A DNA stretch of 64,000 nt, from assembly GCF_000485595.1 (NCBI RefSeq), contig NW_014577099.1, positions 643,181 through 707,180 of the forward strand, in the 5' to 3' direction. The DNA is from Priapulus caudatus. Taxonomy: Eukaryota; Priapulida; Priapulimorpha; Priapulimorphida; Priapulidae. The notes beneath the pieces are model-generated. The model was not told the origin of the DNA. It did no database searches and saw nothing but the letters and a program-made list of their open reading frames with translations. Shown here one piece after another: positions 12,680-24,882 of the stretch. The position numbers were made by a program, and so were the translations under genes. Each line of letters opens with the position of its first letter. The first letter of the stretch is position 1.

Positions 12680-14576
12680 CAGCGCTTATCGACGATGTTC
12701 TATAAAACGCACGTCGTGTTTTGCCTGCTGGAGTAGAGGCGACAACAGCGAGTATTATGGAGTCAAGAACCCACGTTTCAAGTGGTATGGTCAACATGAT
12801 ACGATACGAGAACGGGTGCGTGTAAAACACGGCTTGTCACTTTTGGCAAACAGAATAATCGTCGCAGACTGTCCTTCTCATTTCGCTGCAGGGTCAGCTC
12901 GCAGACGAAAACCGAAGATCGCCATTGTGCTCATTATTAGTCCTTATACGATGGTTTCAAGAGCTGTTCTGTAGCCTAATGACGACTGATTGATTTACAA
13001 AGTAGGTGCGCGGTGCGGTACAATCGGGCAGTCGTCTCCTCTGCGTATCGGAGCCTCGCGTCCGTGCTAAAGATAGAGCGCCATCCATCGCCGACGCTCA
13101 GGCGCTCCCACTTTACTGCTGCTCGTCTGATTCAAAGCGCCTTCGTTTCCATCGTCTCTGTGTTATCGACTGTTTGCCACGAGGGAATCTCGATTAAGTC
13201 GAAATTAATACACGATCACGCCGCAAAATGTAACAGATGCAGATATGATCGTTGCGAGACGGGTCTAATAACTGGTCATGCGCGGGAGTGAGATATTGCG
13301 TTCGCATAACAGCCGCGTCCTCTAAAATACACATTATAACGTTTACCTGCTTACACCGCGCCAGCGTATTTTCTTACACCGCACATCAGAGTATACACCA
13401 TAAAATACATACATGAACAACAACAGCTTTTGATTGTATAGTGTACCTTACATTTCGCGTCGTGGGAGTATACCTCAACTGAATTATACGTCAATGACAG
13501 AATGCTTCTACAAAAGAATAAGCAAACGAAGGAATTCATGATACATTTGGTTCGACAGAGTGATGTTCGAGCTATAAGCTAATAGCGTGCTGTGTGTAGA
13601 GCCAGCAGGGGGCACAAAGCTATATTACATACCCCGTATTGGCATGCCACCCACTAGCCCAGCACACAGGACACGGGGAGAACCCTGAGGTAAGCCGAGG
13701 CCAAAATAACGAAGACAAATACTGTAAAGGCTCTTAACTAGTAGACTCAAAACACATGTACAGCTTAATATATAATATGTAGTAGTATGTACAACACAAA
13801 TAAGTAAAACAAATATTCTTAACTAAACAAAATCAAATATAATATCGACGAAATTAAAGCTACTGTGTTAAATTGATGGTAGCTATACGTATATTGAATA
13901 AACCATTTCGAATAAGCCGAGAAAGCTTGCCATGCAAGTTCACTAAAGCTTACATCACACATACTTCTCGAGACAATGTTACATATTAGTTAGTAATAGC
14001 AGAAAGATCAATAGACCATCGAAGGTTAGCGTACACTTCACCGTTAATGTTTACGCGTAATGCTATAAGCAATAAGTCTTAAAGCCATGCTACGAACAGA
14101 GACTCTGCACGTTACTTACACACAGTATGGCTCACAGCCACAAGTTACATGATATTACTAAGCCTTAATGCGATAGAATTTAGTCTTACACTTTCATTAT
14201 AAATGCACCTGTGAAGTTACGCAATGCCCTAATCCTGTTAATCGTTGATATAATATAATATAATATAGCGTCAAAGCAGAGCACGCCCTATCATGCACTA
14301 AACAAATTGCATTTTGACATCTTATCTTTACACCTGAGATTGAGCACCATACACTGGCCGCCATAAGTGATCGAAGCTACCACTGCGTGATCATCACTCC
14401 AGTGTATCACATGTCGCCTTGAAGCAGTATGTAGCAGCCCAGTCACTCTCGCGCCCCATTGAATGAAGCCACCCTTCATATGCATACCAAATGCAGCAGC
14501 TTGTGATCGATACAATTTGCAGCTAACGAATATGCGACAACACCAATGCGCTAAGCTAAACTGGAGGTAGTAAGCG
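12680..14576 (-). other. sall 3' untranslated / downstream region
   Basis: Sequence directly downstream of the sall stop codon. No open frame here is convincing. It probably contains the 3' UTR, but I found no canonical AATAAA on the minus strand within about 1.9 kb of the stop. The first clear pair (complement of 11551-11556 and 11560-11565) is about 3 kb away. The poly(A) site cannot be placed from sequence alone. Confidence 0.5.
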
Positions 14577-17500
14577 TCAAACAGAGGTAGCAGTGACAGC
14601 TGAATCTAGGCTGTGCTCGGTCGTCACGTGCGCGAACAATCCGGCGGGAGTGTTACACTCCTTGTTGCATACTTTACACGTCGTGCTCCATAGCCACATC
14701 CCCGGAACCCTCGGCATGTCATCGCCGCCAAACGGTCGTTCGGGGCTGCATGACCTCACCTGCACCTCTCTCTTGATATCGATCATCGACGACGGCGGGC
14801 TGGAACCCGTGGTCGCCGAAGCAGTGATCGCCGGAGGCGAGGTTCTGCTTAGGCCGCGAAACATGGGAGCGTCTCCCATCTTTGGTGTCAGGCCATTTGT
14901 AAAGGAGGTAGCGAAGGGAAAGAAGAGATTCTCGGGCGGCGGGGCGCGAGCGAGGCTGTTCATCATGCGGGCCGCATCGACAGGGCTTGGCAGCGGCCGA
15001 TCGAACGACATGCGGCGGCCACGTCGCGAGGTGTTGTTCCACATGTGCGTGCCCATGTGAACCTTGAGGTTGCCCTTCGTCGTGAACGCCTTGCCGCACA
15101 CGTTGCACTTGAACGGCTTCTCGCCCGTGTGCGTGCGCATGTGAATCTGCACGGCCGAGCTGCTGCTGAAGTGCTTCAGGCATACCTGGCATTGGTGCCG
15201 CGAGTCGGTGAGACGCCCCGGCGAGCTGGGCGGCCTTGACGTGACGGGGGCGCCCATCTGCTCGCGGTCGTCCATGTAGTCGCCGGCGGCGCCGCCCTTC
15301 TTCTCGCATCCCGACGTGAACGCCTGCGGAGGCAGGTCGCGAATCTTGTGCGTTAACATGTGCTGCTTGAGGTTGTCTCTGCTGAGGAACGAGCGCTCGC
15401 ACACCTCACATCTGTAGCTCTTGTCGACGCCGTGCACGCGCATGTGGATTGCGAGCTCACTGTGCGAGTGCACCTGCTTGAAGCAGATACGGCAAGTAGG
15501 CGTCATAATGCATGTGTCGCGGTTGGTGCTTAAGTCCAAAACGCCATTCTCTCCAGAGCCGCCAGGAGGCCTTATCATCGGAAGATTTCCATTATGCCGC
15601 TCGGGACTGCCATCAAACATCTCAGACTTAATGTCACCCCCAGATGGGTGGCAAGATGCTGGTAGATCTTTAGCAATGCCCTGGTCTAGCTCACACGTGA
15701 GTGAGCCCTCACTGCTAGGGGGCAGAGAGCCCTCACTTGGCGAACGTGCATTGGTGAGATCGCCCGGGTCCTCTTTATAAATTTTGTGCTCGTCCTTTTC
15801 GTTGCTGCTGTGGATGTGGTTGTCTGAGGTAGATGAGACAGAGATCTTGTCCTCTGCTTGAGGTTCGTCGGAATGTTGGAAATCAGCACGCGATTCCTGC
15901 TGCTCGAAGAGGGCGAGCTGGCGCGGAGATGCTCGCAGGTGCTGCATCTCTGCCGTGTCGGAGGCGCTGTCCATGCTGTCGCCGTACAGGCTGTCACCAA
16001 GCATCATGTCGTCGTCGAACATTTCGTCCTCCATGTCGAGGTCCATCGGCTGACCCTTCGTGTGCATGCGAATGTGCTGCTGCAGCACGATCTGGTTACT
16101 GAACTGCCTGTGACAGACGGGGCAGTCGTGCAGCACCTGCCCGGGTAGTCGGATGCGATGCACGCCCATGTGCGTCTTCAGGTTGCCCTTGGTCGTGAAA
16201 CCGCGCGAGCAGATGCGACATTTGAACGGCCTCTCGCCGGTGTGCGTGCGGTAGTGCATGTTCAGCGAGCTCCTGCAGCTGAGCACGCGATTGCAGACGA
16301 TGCACTTGTTCGGCTCGACGATCGTCTTCTGCTCGATGTTGTTGACGAGCTGCTGCAACTTGGATGTCTCCGGAGTTCGGTTCACCTCCATGTACTCTTC
16401 GAGGTCGCCGCTTGCGAACTTGCTCGGGCTGATGATCTCTGCGACGGCGGTTTCGCTGTTGTAGTCCGTGTTCACGCTGAGCGGCTTCTGCACTGGCTGT
16501 TTGCTCTCGAGCTGCTGCGAGTTCGCCATGCTAGAGCTGACGGGAGTGCCCGGAGTTGGAGGCTCCGACGAATTTCCGTCCATCTCTCCCATTTCCTCTG
16601 CCTCCATAGATTCGATTGCCTCCATAACTACTCGCGCATCGTTGCTGTTTTCATCTTCGGACTGCTGTTCTTCAGTGAACGGCGATCCAGGGCTGTAGTC
16701 ATCGCGTGGCCCATACTTGCCATCTCGGGGCATGCCTCTTTCGAACGCATCATTCTCTCTAGCAGAGCTTCTCTCCAGTGAATCCATTTCAAGTAGTTCC
16801 CTTGGCGAAGTTTCCCTTTGCGACCCTGTAGAACTGCAGGGAGGCAGTGCGAGTTGAGGGAGGGGAAGCATGGAAGAGGTAGTTGGCAAGTGAGGAAAGT
16901 TGGCCATCAGAGGTAGAGGCAGGTGCCGAGATGTAAACAGTGGTGGCATGTGAGGTAATATGGGTGCGGCGGACGTGATGCGGTCCAAATATTCGGGTAT
17001 AGGGTGAGGATTCATGGGTATGTGGGGATACCTGGCGCGATGGCGCTGGAAGTGAACCTTCAAGTTGCCCTTCGTGGTGAAGCGACTGCCGCAGATGTTG
17101 CATTTAAACGGCCTCTCCCCGGTGTGCGAGCGAAGGTGGATCTGCAGGGCGCTTTCACTCCCAAAGGCCTTACCACAGTAACCGCAGCGGCGTCGCAAGA
17201 ATGGGTCGTCTGTTTTCCTATCAAACGGATTCAGATTGTTTCGATCTCCAGGACCTGCGCTGGGGATTACTCCGGCTGCCGTTTGCGCTAACAGTTCTAA
17301 AGCACCAGGCAATCTCGGTGGAAGCACTGAGGTAGACGTCGTTGGCGTCTGGGAGGTTGACGTTTGATTGGCGCTGTACGGCGGCGGGGGACTTGAGCTG
17401 GCGCTAGTCGGCTTGCTGTCTTTCTTTCCCACCGCCGAGCGTTCTGCTGTTGACGACAGTGGCACTAAGCTGCTCACTAGAGGTGTTGCGATTGCACTGG

Positions 17501-18121
17501 TGGGCGTCGAGACGACGGCAGTGCCCCCTCGCATCGCGCTCGTCACATTGCCTGTGCTGGTGACGCTGCTAGAGATGGGCGTCAGGGGAGGCATGCTGGG
17601 CGGGGGCATCACGCCAAGCTGGGCCTGCAGCTGCTGTAGAAGTTGAAGCTGTAGCAGCTGATGCTGCTGCAGTGAGTCGAGCGTCTGGTAGAGATTTGTC
17701 AGATCCGACGGCGGAAAGTTGTTGGCGGCGAACTGCGCCACGGCCACTTTCGTGTTCTTCATGCTCTCAACAACGAGGCTTGCCGTGTCGGGCAGCAACT
17801 TAAACTGCGAAAACACGTGAGGTAGATCGGACAGCGTCTTTGATCGGAAGTCGCACTCGTACTGGCTGTCTTCAGCTGCGTCCATGGAGTCGGTGTCACC
17901 GCTGGTGTCCTTTAGGAGGTCCGTCTGTGACTCGTATGCGCCCTCGGTAGGCAGCTGTCCACTGTCGTCGGGGATTAGCACCAGTCTCTTGCGGGAGCAC
18001 GACTTCTTGTGTTGCAGGAAGTTCGACAGACCGAAGAACTCCGCGTTGCATTTTCCGCAGACGTGAGCGTCGTTGCCTTCGCTCTCATCTTCGCCACAGC
18101 TGTTTGTCCCCGTTCCAAAAC
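14577..18121 (-). CDS. sall: sall exon 2: Spalt/SALL-like multi-zinc-finger transcription factor (main exon)
   Basis: This exon encodes residues 25-1205 of a nuclear DNA-binding factor of the Spalt family. The acceptor is a pyrimidine-rich tract ending cag (complement of 18122-18124), and the stop is TGA at 14577-14579. Domains in full-protein numbering: C2HC finger C46, C49, H62, C66; Gln/Leu-rich segment at about 169-195, the family's multimerisation region; C2H2 pair 337-385; triplet 631-711; pair 901-949; pair 1002-1050; single C-terminal finger 1173-1194. The second fingers of the first, second and fourth clusters carry the family's FTTKGNLK box. The fourth cluster is followed by the conserved [11 protein letters not shown] tail. 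Residues 885-889 (VLDLS) resemble a CtBP-binding motif, and K856 and K1141 sit in psi-K-x-E SUMO consensus sites. Length (about 1,200 aa) and finger order fit SALL1/SALL3-type proteins. Family identity is near certain; the exact orthologue name depends on the species. Confidence 0.97.
14613..14678 (-). other. sall: Extra C-terminal C2H2-like finger of Sall
   Basis: Residues 1173-1194 have C-x2-C-x12-H-x4-H spacing (CKVC ... FAHVTTEH) with Leu and Phe core positions, 11 residues before the C-terminus. It stands alone, with no linker to another finger. I do not recall an equivalent in vertebrate SALL proteins, so it may be an invertebrate feature. Confidence 0.7.
15045..15191 (-). other. sall: Sall zinc-finger cluster 4 (C2H2 pair)
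   Basis: Two C2H2 fingers at residues 1002-1022 and 1030-1050 with the canonical HTGEKPFKC linker and [17 protein letters not shown]. This is the best-conserved part of the family. In vertebrate SALL4 the equivalent pair recognises short AT-rich DNA; the same specificity is likely here because the recognition helices are retained. Confidence 0.95.
15348..15494 (-). other. sall: Sall zinc-finger cluster 3 (divergent C2H2 pair)
   Basis: Two C2H2 fingers at residues 901-921 and 929-949. All zinc ligands are present, but the first finger has Val in place of the core Phe, and the linker (HGVDKSYRC) is not canonical. The second helix reads [10 protein letters not shown], not FSTKGNLKQH. The conserved tail HKIRDLPPQ after the finger confirms which family cluster it is. 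Confidence 0.9.
16062..16304 (-). other. sall: Sall zinc-finger cluster 2 (C2H2 triplet)
   Basis: Three C2H2 fingers at residues 631-651, 659-679 and 691-711. The first two are a canonical pair with an HTGERPFKC linker and [15 protein letters not shown]. The third ([21 protein letters not shown]) follows an 11-residue spacer. This pair-plus-one arrangement is the usual second cluster of SALL proteins. Confidence 0.95.
17040..17186 (-). other. sall: Sall zinc-finger cluster 1 (C2H2 pair)
   Basis: Two C2H2 fingers at residues 337-357 and 365-385 joined by the canonical HTGERPFKC linker. The second finger contains [14 protein letters not shown], the spalt box, and is followed by a Pro-rich stretch (PHIPMNPHP). 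Order and sequence match the first double finger of SALL proteins. Confidence 0.96.
17997..18059 (-). other. sall: N-terminal C2HC zinc finger of Sall
   Basis: Full-protein residues C46-x2-C49-x12-H62-x3-C66. The surrounding AHVCGKC, AEFF and HKKSC segments match the single atypical C2HC finger that opens SALL-family proteins. It lies upstream of the first ATG-like codon of the large open frame. A gene model starting inside exon 2 would lose this finger. Confidence 0.95.
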
Positions 18122-18160
18122 CTGCGGAGAGAATAGCAGAGAAAAATCAGGCGTCTGAAT
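18122..18160 (-). promoter_or_regulatory. sall: 3' splice site of sall intron 1
   Basis: On the minus strand the sequence before exon 2 is pyrimidine-rich (ttttctctgctattctctccgcag) and ends in cag. The first exonic bases complete the codon opened by exon 1. This is a textbook acceptor. Confidence 0.9.
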
Positions 18161-19016
18161 GTCGCACGTGCGAATACAATACCCTTGCAAAATTGTACAA
18201 ACATGATAGTATCTGTTATCTTAACAACACTGTCAACCGAAATTTCGCCGAATTCCGCTATCACTTCCCCCCCAAATATTCGTTTGCTATCACAAGAGCA
18301 GCGTCGGGGACAGAAAACATTAGTCATAACAGAATATGATTTCGTTTCCTTTTCAGAAAACTACAGAGGAAACTTTTTTCTGGAAAAATGCCAATAGGAT
18401 CCCCCCTTACTGCGTTCATAAAAGAATACTGATCGTAGTTGAACAAACACCTATAAAAATAATTGCAATTCCTCTTAGGGGGAAAACGCGGAGAGGAAAC
18501 AGGTTGACTGAATTATGAGCTGAAAAAATAATAGCCCGCGATCTACTGAAAATATTTGCAAATATGTAAGGGCGACCGCCCTGACCATAGAATATTTACG
18601 CTGAGCTCGCATACATGGGCATGGCTACCAACTCGTATTTGTTAGCTTTGCACAAAATGTTCGCCCGCGAACACAATACAACGCGCCGAACTCTATTCCC
18701 AGGCTATCGGAATGATTTCGAAGTGCATTCAGAATATCACTAATATTTTTTGCACGTACCACCGGCGATATCGTGTCAGATTGCTGCACCTTTATTGAGC
18801 AGAACGCTGCAGATTACGTTATCTCGTTTTGTTATCTCTCTTCTCGCTTAACACTTCACTCGCGAGCGACACACTGTTCCGATATGCGTAACGTGTAGAC
18901 ACGCGCGTAATGCGCTCGTTTTGCTTGGAGGAGCCACACGTGCGCGCGCTACTGGTCGGTAGATAAAGAGCTAGAGCGGCTTGTAGAAATAAAATCAGTG
19001 CGAGATATGCACATAA

Positions 19017-19020
19017 AAAC

Positions 19021-19093
<73 letters not shown>

Positions 19094-19156
19094 CAGGGAG
19101 AGAGAGAAAGAGAGGGAGGGAGAGAGAGCGAGAGAGAGAGCGAGAGAGAGAGAGAG
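19017..19156. repeat. (GA)n microsatellite in sall intron
   Basis: About 140 bp of GA dinucleotides with a few interruptions. AG-rich sequence continues beyond it, with a short TA run at 19275-19293 and further purine-rich DNA to about 19580. Confidence 0.95.
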
Positions 19157-22100
19157 CAAAATAGCAAAGGAATGAAAGCACGTACGCGAAAAAGACATGT
19201 ATAAAATTATATATATGCATACATACACAGGTACACATATCTTTTTCGCGTGTGTGCTCATTTATTGTACCGTCTATATATATATATATATATTGCGGGA
19301 GAGAAAAAGAGAGACAAAGAGCGTGAGATTTACAAAGAAAGAGGAATAAAAGGAAAGGAGGCGGCCAGAGAAACGCACGCACGCGCACGCGCGCACACAG
19401 TGTGTGAGAGAGAGCGGGGAAATCTAGGACAGTAAACGATCAAGAAAACGTATGAAAGATAGAGCGACGTATACAAACAGCATGACAGGTATAAGAGGGA
19501 GGAGATAGGGGAGATAGGATCGCGAAACAGGATAGAAAGGAGAGACGAGCGAGAAGGGGAGAGAAGGAGCAGGAATGAGATTTGAAACTCGGACGCTTCG
19601 TCAGCAATGCCGCATGTTATGGAATTGTAACATTTTTGCAGAGCTTGCCCTAGATATGCACGTTTTTAGCAGCTCCCCGCAAGCGTGATGCAGCAGCAGC
19701 TGAAAATAATTTCTGCGAAACCGGAGAACCGGGTGCAGTGATGCCCATCTATCTATCTGTCTATTTCAGACCATTTTAAAGATTACAGTTGGGAGGTTTC
19801 GACCTTGGCTTGCAGCCCAAAAGTGATTGACCCGATCAGGTTTAGCTAAAATATTCTTTTAATAGCTCGCTAGCACGAACGTTGTAGCAAGCGGAGTTGA
19901 CCACGTTATGAAGGTTGTTTATATTTCGCGCCCAACTGCAATGCAGACACATTATCTTCTAGATCGGTACAAGTATGTTGAGGGTAAACAACTATATGGA
20001 AGCAATATGGCGTGTGAGATCAGTGGATGAATTTAGATCGAAGACCACCCCAGTGACTAACTACACGTTTTCAATGAACATTGATATTCAAATGCGAATT
20101 CACCGCATTTCTGTAATAACCTGCCACACATATTTAATGTATAACAAGGTTGTTTGTCCTCAAACAGGCCATTTTAAATGCAGTATTCCATACCCGTGCT
20201 TCAAACAGTTAAATCAGAGTTTCTTTGAACCTCAAGTGATTCCATTATATTACGAATACGAAAGTTTTTTTAATCAAAGGCCTGGCGGGCATTGCCAGCT
20301 ATTCTCCCGCTTGGCAGAACACGCATACGCGCATTTTGTAGTCATTGAAATTTTTTGAAAGTACTTTGATCAACTCGTACTCTACTGCATTTCGTACCTG
20401 AGATACACGCGCAATAAGGGGCAGGTGTTAGTAACCGTTAATGAAATGAAACGGATCACGTCGTAAATACGGCCGCTATAGACACGTGCCTATAACAAGC
20501 GCACCTTGCTTGTTACGCACTTCATTGCGTTACACCGAAAAAATGGTGACTTGGTCGCATACGTCACAGTATGCGTATTAGGTCGTAGTCAGCGTGTATA
20601 ACAGTATAGAGATATTCTAAAGTCTCAGTCCGTGAAACCAGTTGTTCGCCGCGTGCATGCACTAACAGTGCACGCGAACCCCCAATATTGCGAGCTCTAT
20701 TAATTTTATAGACCCGTATGAGGTATATGACGCTTAAACCGCAGCCGGTTCATATCAGTTCACACGCTATTGCTGTCCATTGTCGCACGCTTGAAGTAGG
20801 CAATAGCTCAAAGCGTTCAGTCTTCACAAGCTGTCGCCTCTGAATAATTGTTAGAAGCGGGCGATGGTGAATGTGATATGATTTGTGAGTAGGGTTAACC
20901 GTCTGCCGATAGGCCGCAATTGCTATGCCATGCTATTATAGTGTGGTAACGCATCACCATCGTCATGTAAAACTATCGTGAAAATTACGCTACGTCGTCG
21001 GTAGAAATATTACGCATTTAATAAATATGACAACAATAAGTTGTGATTTAGCGTCACACGCTTGAATCGCTAAAGCTGCGCGGGTATGCGTCGGGTGAAA
21101 TAATATTGAAATCAAGAGATCTATCTTGAAGCGAACTTGACGGTACAGACTTGCTTTGTGTGGAGAGCGCCCCGACCTGACTATGTAGCGAGGAAAGATC
21201 CCGACCAAAAGCAAAATCTGCATCAATCTTCATTTAACCATTTACTTCGCCGAAGGTGAAGTAAACCCTGACGATTGTTACACACGAGCGATTCGCCATG
21301 TTGTCTCCATTATACACGCGTAGAAGGAACATATCGCACATGCTGAAGTTTTAAACCACTTGTCTGTCATAAAAAGCGATGGGCTTTTTTCAATCGCCTC
21401 CAGGCAAACTTCAGAAAGTCTTAACCAACGTATGACTGATGGATGTCCCATCTTTCGTTGTCGACCGTCAAGTCGAATTGCACAAGCGTAATAAAAATGC
21501 TATAGGTTATAACAATATAAAAATACGCGTCGTTTCAACTTAGAAGTCACATGCGCACACCTTCTATCTGCCCGAAGATTAACGCGGACAACACATTTTG
21601 TACAAAAATGCCGACTGGTTTTGCTAACCGTGGTCATGAACAAAGGTCTCGTGCGTGAGGTCAGGGGGTAGGAGTTGCTGTTTGCTACTGCGCAATGCGT
21701 TTGTCTACGCTGGCCCTGTTTTCGTGTTTGCAATAAATATCCCACCCCGTCTAAGCTCCCGATACAAATACCTTATGCATGCTGCATGTTTAGAAATCTG
21801 CTGACGTTTATTGCCGAAGACTATCACGAAAGTGGATACTAACCGCAGCTTCTGTTACCAGAAAGTAGGTCACGTTTAAAATTCGTGCCAATAAAGATTC
21901 CACCATCTGTAGAACCAATCTGTACGGATCAGCGAAATTGTATGGCTCATGCTTGCTTGGCTGGTCTGCAGCTATAGTAAAGCAAGTTCATTTAACTTTA
22001 TCAGTTCGGACACCGGCTAGCCAAAGCAGTTTATAGTAAGTCGCTAACCGGCCGTTACAGCCATAAATCAGATGACAGGCGCTTCGCACAGACACCAGGT

Positions 22101-22489
22101 CTGCTTGTTAATGCATCGATTCATCTATGCAGGAAAACCGAGAAGAATGCAGTTTTGTGAGTTTAGAATACGTCTAATTGCATCGGCGTACAATTACGCC
22201 TTCTTTTGACGCTCATTGTGCTCGTGGACCCTGAGAGATCCGAGGACTATATTCGAAAAGTTACTGTCCCTTGCTATCTGTATCACATATCTCGGGCACA
22301 CGATAATGACAATGTCACCAACCTAAAACTGTCGTCCCCTTATTTAAAAACGATTTCCGAAGTGGCGTAAAAATTCTTGTCGACTGTGAAACTTGAGTAG
22401 GACACCTCCACGACATATCTCACTTAACTAGCGAGCAAGTCTACAGTAGCCAGTTTACATTTTGTTTTGCTATATAGTTGACATTTTGA

Positions 22490-23245
22490 GGTATGAAGAT
22501 CGAGTAGGCTGCATTGTGAATCAAGGACAGGTAGAGGGTGGGGCTCGTCGTTAGGTAGGAGCAATACACTTAGTCACAAGGGTTGGTGTTCATATATAGC
22601 CAATCGTATTGCGAAGGGTTGGGATACATGAGAATTGTAAAATAACATTGCGCGGGGGGATCCGGATATCACGGTTATTCAGAAGCAAGGTAGGTACCGG
22701 GTGCATAGGAGTAGTGTAGAGTATATAGTTATTCAGGAACATGGGGACTGTATAACTTGTAAGGTATAAGATTGGTTATGGGCATGGGAGAAGTGTGAGA
22801 TGCACACTTGGTCAGGGCATGGGGGAGTGTGGGATACATATATATAGTCAAGGACAGAGGCAAGATTTGGATGAATGGTTAAGGAGAGGTATGTGGAACA
22901 TGATTAGTTGGGGGCATGGGGGAAGTGTGAGCTACATGGTTTTCCAGGAGCATGAGGACCCATGATTGATGCTACATGTTTAGCCTATAGCATGCGAACT
23001 TGTGTTTGTGCATGGTTCGTAGGGGGTATGTGATAATGTGGGTTGCATAGGTAGTCTGGATCCCAGGGAATAGTAGGATACGATGTTACTCGGGCACAAG
23101 TGGTGAGGGCAGGGTGTAATATTAATCAGGAACATGTGTGGGGGGAATAGTGCATGGTTAGTCAGGGGCACGGGGTGAAGGCATGGTGCAATATTAATCA
23201 GCGGCATGCGGGAAGATAGGGTGCATGGGTAATCAACCGCGTAAG
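22490..23245. repeat. Degenerate G-rich minisatellite
   Basis: About 750 bp made of repeated, heavily diverged units of roughly 35-40 bp. Recurring pieces include GTTAGTCAGGGGCA, GGCATGGGGGAAGTGTG, GGGATACAT and AATATTAATCAG. The plus strand is strongly G-rich against C. No coding content is recognisable. Confidence 0.75.
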
Positions 23246-24559
23246 GAAGGGTGGCGATGCGCAAGGCAGCTTAGTTCATAAAGCTCGTTTACTGAGTGCC
23301 TGCCGTGCCACACGCCACGTCACCACACCAGTCTTTATTCATATCCGGAAACCATATAAGATACCAACACGTACGCCTTATTAGATTTCACCACGCGGAT
23401 GTCGTCGGACACGTCCTGATAAATTGTTAATTCACTCTTACGCTGCGCCGTGAAACAGTGCGGAGTTTTATACGCTCTGAATATCAGCCCCGGGTTAACC
23501 TGCGGGGAGTCGTTTTCGGTGACCTATGGCCACAGCAGAAAGGCGAAAGAATGCGAGATGCACTGGATGCGATGACATGTTCTCTCTCTTAAGCGCTCTT
23601 AGCAGCTAAACCCTGGAGGGTAATCAACGTCAGCAAAAGCCTGCGGGTCGTACTTAGAAGACATTATGGGGCCATTAGCTGCTTTAGCTAGCAGAACAAT
23701 TTTTCTCCCTTTCCGATAAGTAAGCAGTAATTTTTGTCTTCTTGTCGCAATATAATTATAATCTGCCACACCTACACGCGGCGGAGAAAGCGCGATTATC
23801 TGAGCTTCTGTCCAGTCAGCGATGAATCGAGTGACTCTCCTGCACCGTGCGCGGTAACACAGTGCGCGAACACAACACCAACTAAATCCTTGCTGTTCGC
23901 TGGGGAGGAGAACTAGCGTAAATTCTAAGTAGGCCTTTCTACTATAGCTTCGAACATTAAATGTATATAGGGACAGATGATGGTTATGACAGGGATATGA
24001 ATCCCCGGCTAACATCGTAGCAGTCATCGTCAGCCTAGTCCCCTCGACAATTCGACGTGATGACGACATCGGTATCACGAACAGTAGTGTGGTGCATGCT
24101 GTGCCTCACGCACGCATAATTCACACGGATTATCGACGGTATCAACGTATTCGATCCCGGGCGTCTTTTTGTTCGTTTGATCAGCGTACGACTACACAAT
24201 GAAGGATTAACACAGAAGCGCAACAATCACCCACCTGGTGGGGTTCGATTTAAACACGACGATGAAACGAAATGCGAATTTGTATAGATATACACACTCT
24301 AGTATTACTTATACGAGAATGCGCCACAAGGGCGCACGTAGGGCACGTTTGCCCTTTCGTGAAAACGTTTAAAATTATGGGACAAACTGTACGGAGCAGG
24401 GGTGAATTTTGAGTAGTACAAACGTCTATCTAGTTAAAAGCATACTATTTTGCAGAGGATCAGGTGATCACGAAGTCAATAAAAAAAGCGAAATGCGAGC
24501 AGCCGCTTACGTACTTTACCCAGCTGAGTAAAAGGTACAACTCGAATCCATCTGTTCAT

Positions 24560-24830
24560 CGTCCGTCCGTCCGTCCGTCCGTCCGTTAGTCCGTCCGTCC
24601 GTCCATCCGTCCGTCCGTCCGTCCGTCCGTCCGTCCGTCCATCCATCCATCCATCCATCCATCCATCCATCCATCCATCCATCCATCCATCCATCCATCC
24701 ATCCATCCATCCATCAATCCATCCATCCATCCAATTATCCATTCATCGATCCATCGTTCCATTTATCCATCCATCCAGTTATCCATTTATCCATCTATCC
24801 ATCTATCCATCCATCCTTCCATCGACCTAC
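24560..24830. repeat. (GTCC)n / (ATCC)n microsatellite
   Basis: A CCGT array (about 24560-24640) passes into a CCAT array (about 24640-24735) and then decays into mixed ATCC, ATCT and ATTT variants to about 24830. Apparent minus-strand frames are Met-Asp-Gly-Trp and Thr-Asp-Gly-Arg repeats. Confidence 0.95.
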
Positions 24831-24882
24831 AGTTACGTTTACACATCGGTACAATTGTAGCATAAGATGATTTAATGCGGAT

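Noticed and set aside
14593-17646. Several 60-227-codon open frames overlapping sall exon 2 in other frames and on the plus strand
   Set aside because: They are shadows of the GC-rich coding exon with no domains of their own.
17979-17981. Sall translation start at the 5' end of the large exon-2 open frame
   Set aside because: The codon there is GTG (Val72), and the frame continues upstream through the C2HC finger to a splice acceptor. Exon 1 supplies the real start.
19975-20358. 127-codon plus-strand open frame in the intron
   Set aside because: No recognisable domain; length is within chance for 40 kb of intron.
22490-23245. CRISPR-like array
   Set aside because: Units are degenerate and contiguous, without constant repeats and unique spacers, and the genome is animal.
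24476-24742. Met-Asp-Gly-Trp repeat protein
   Set aside because: Translation of the ATCC/GTCC microsatellite.
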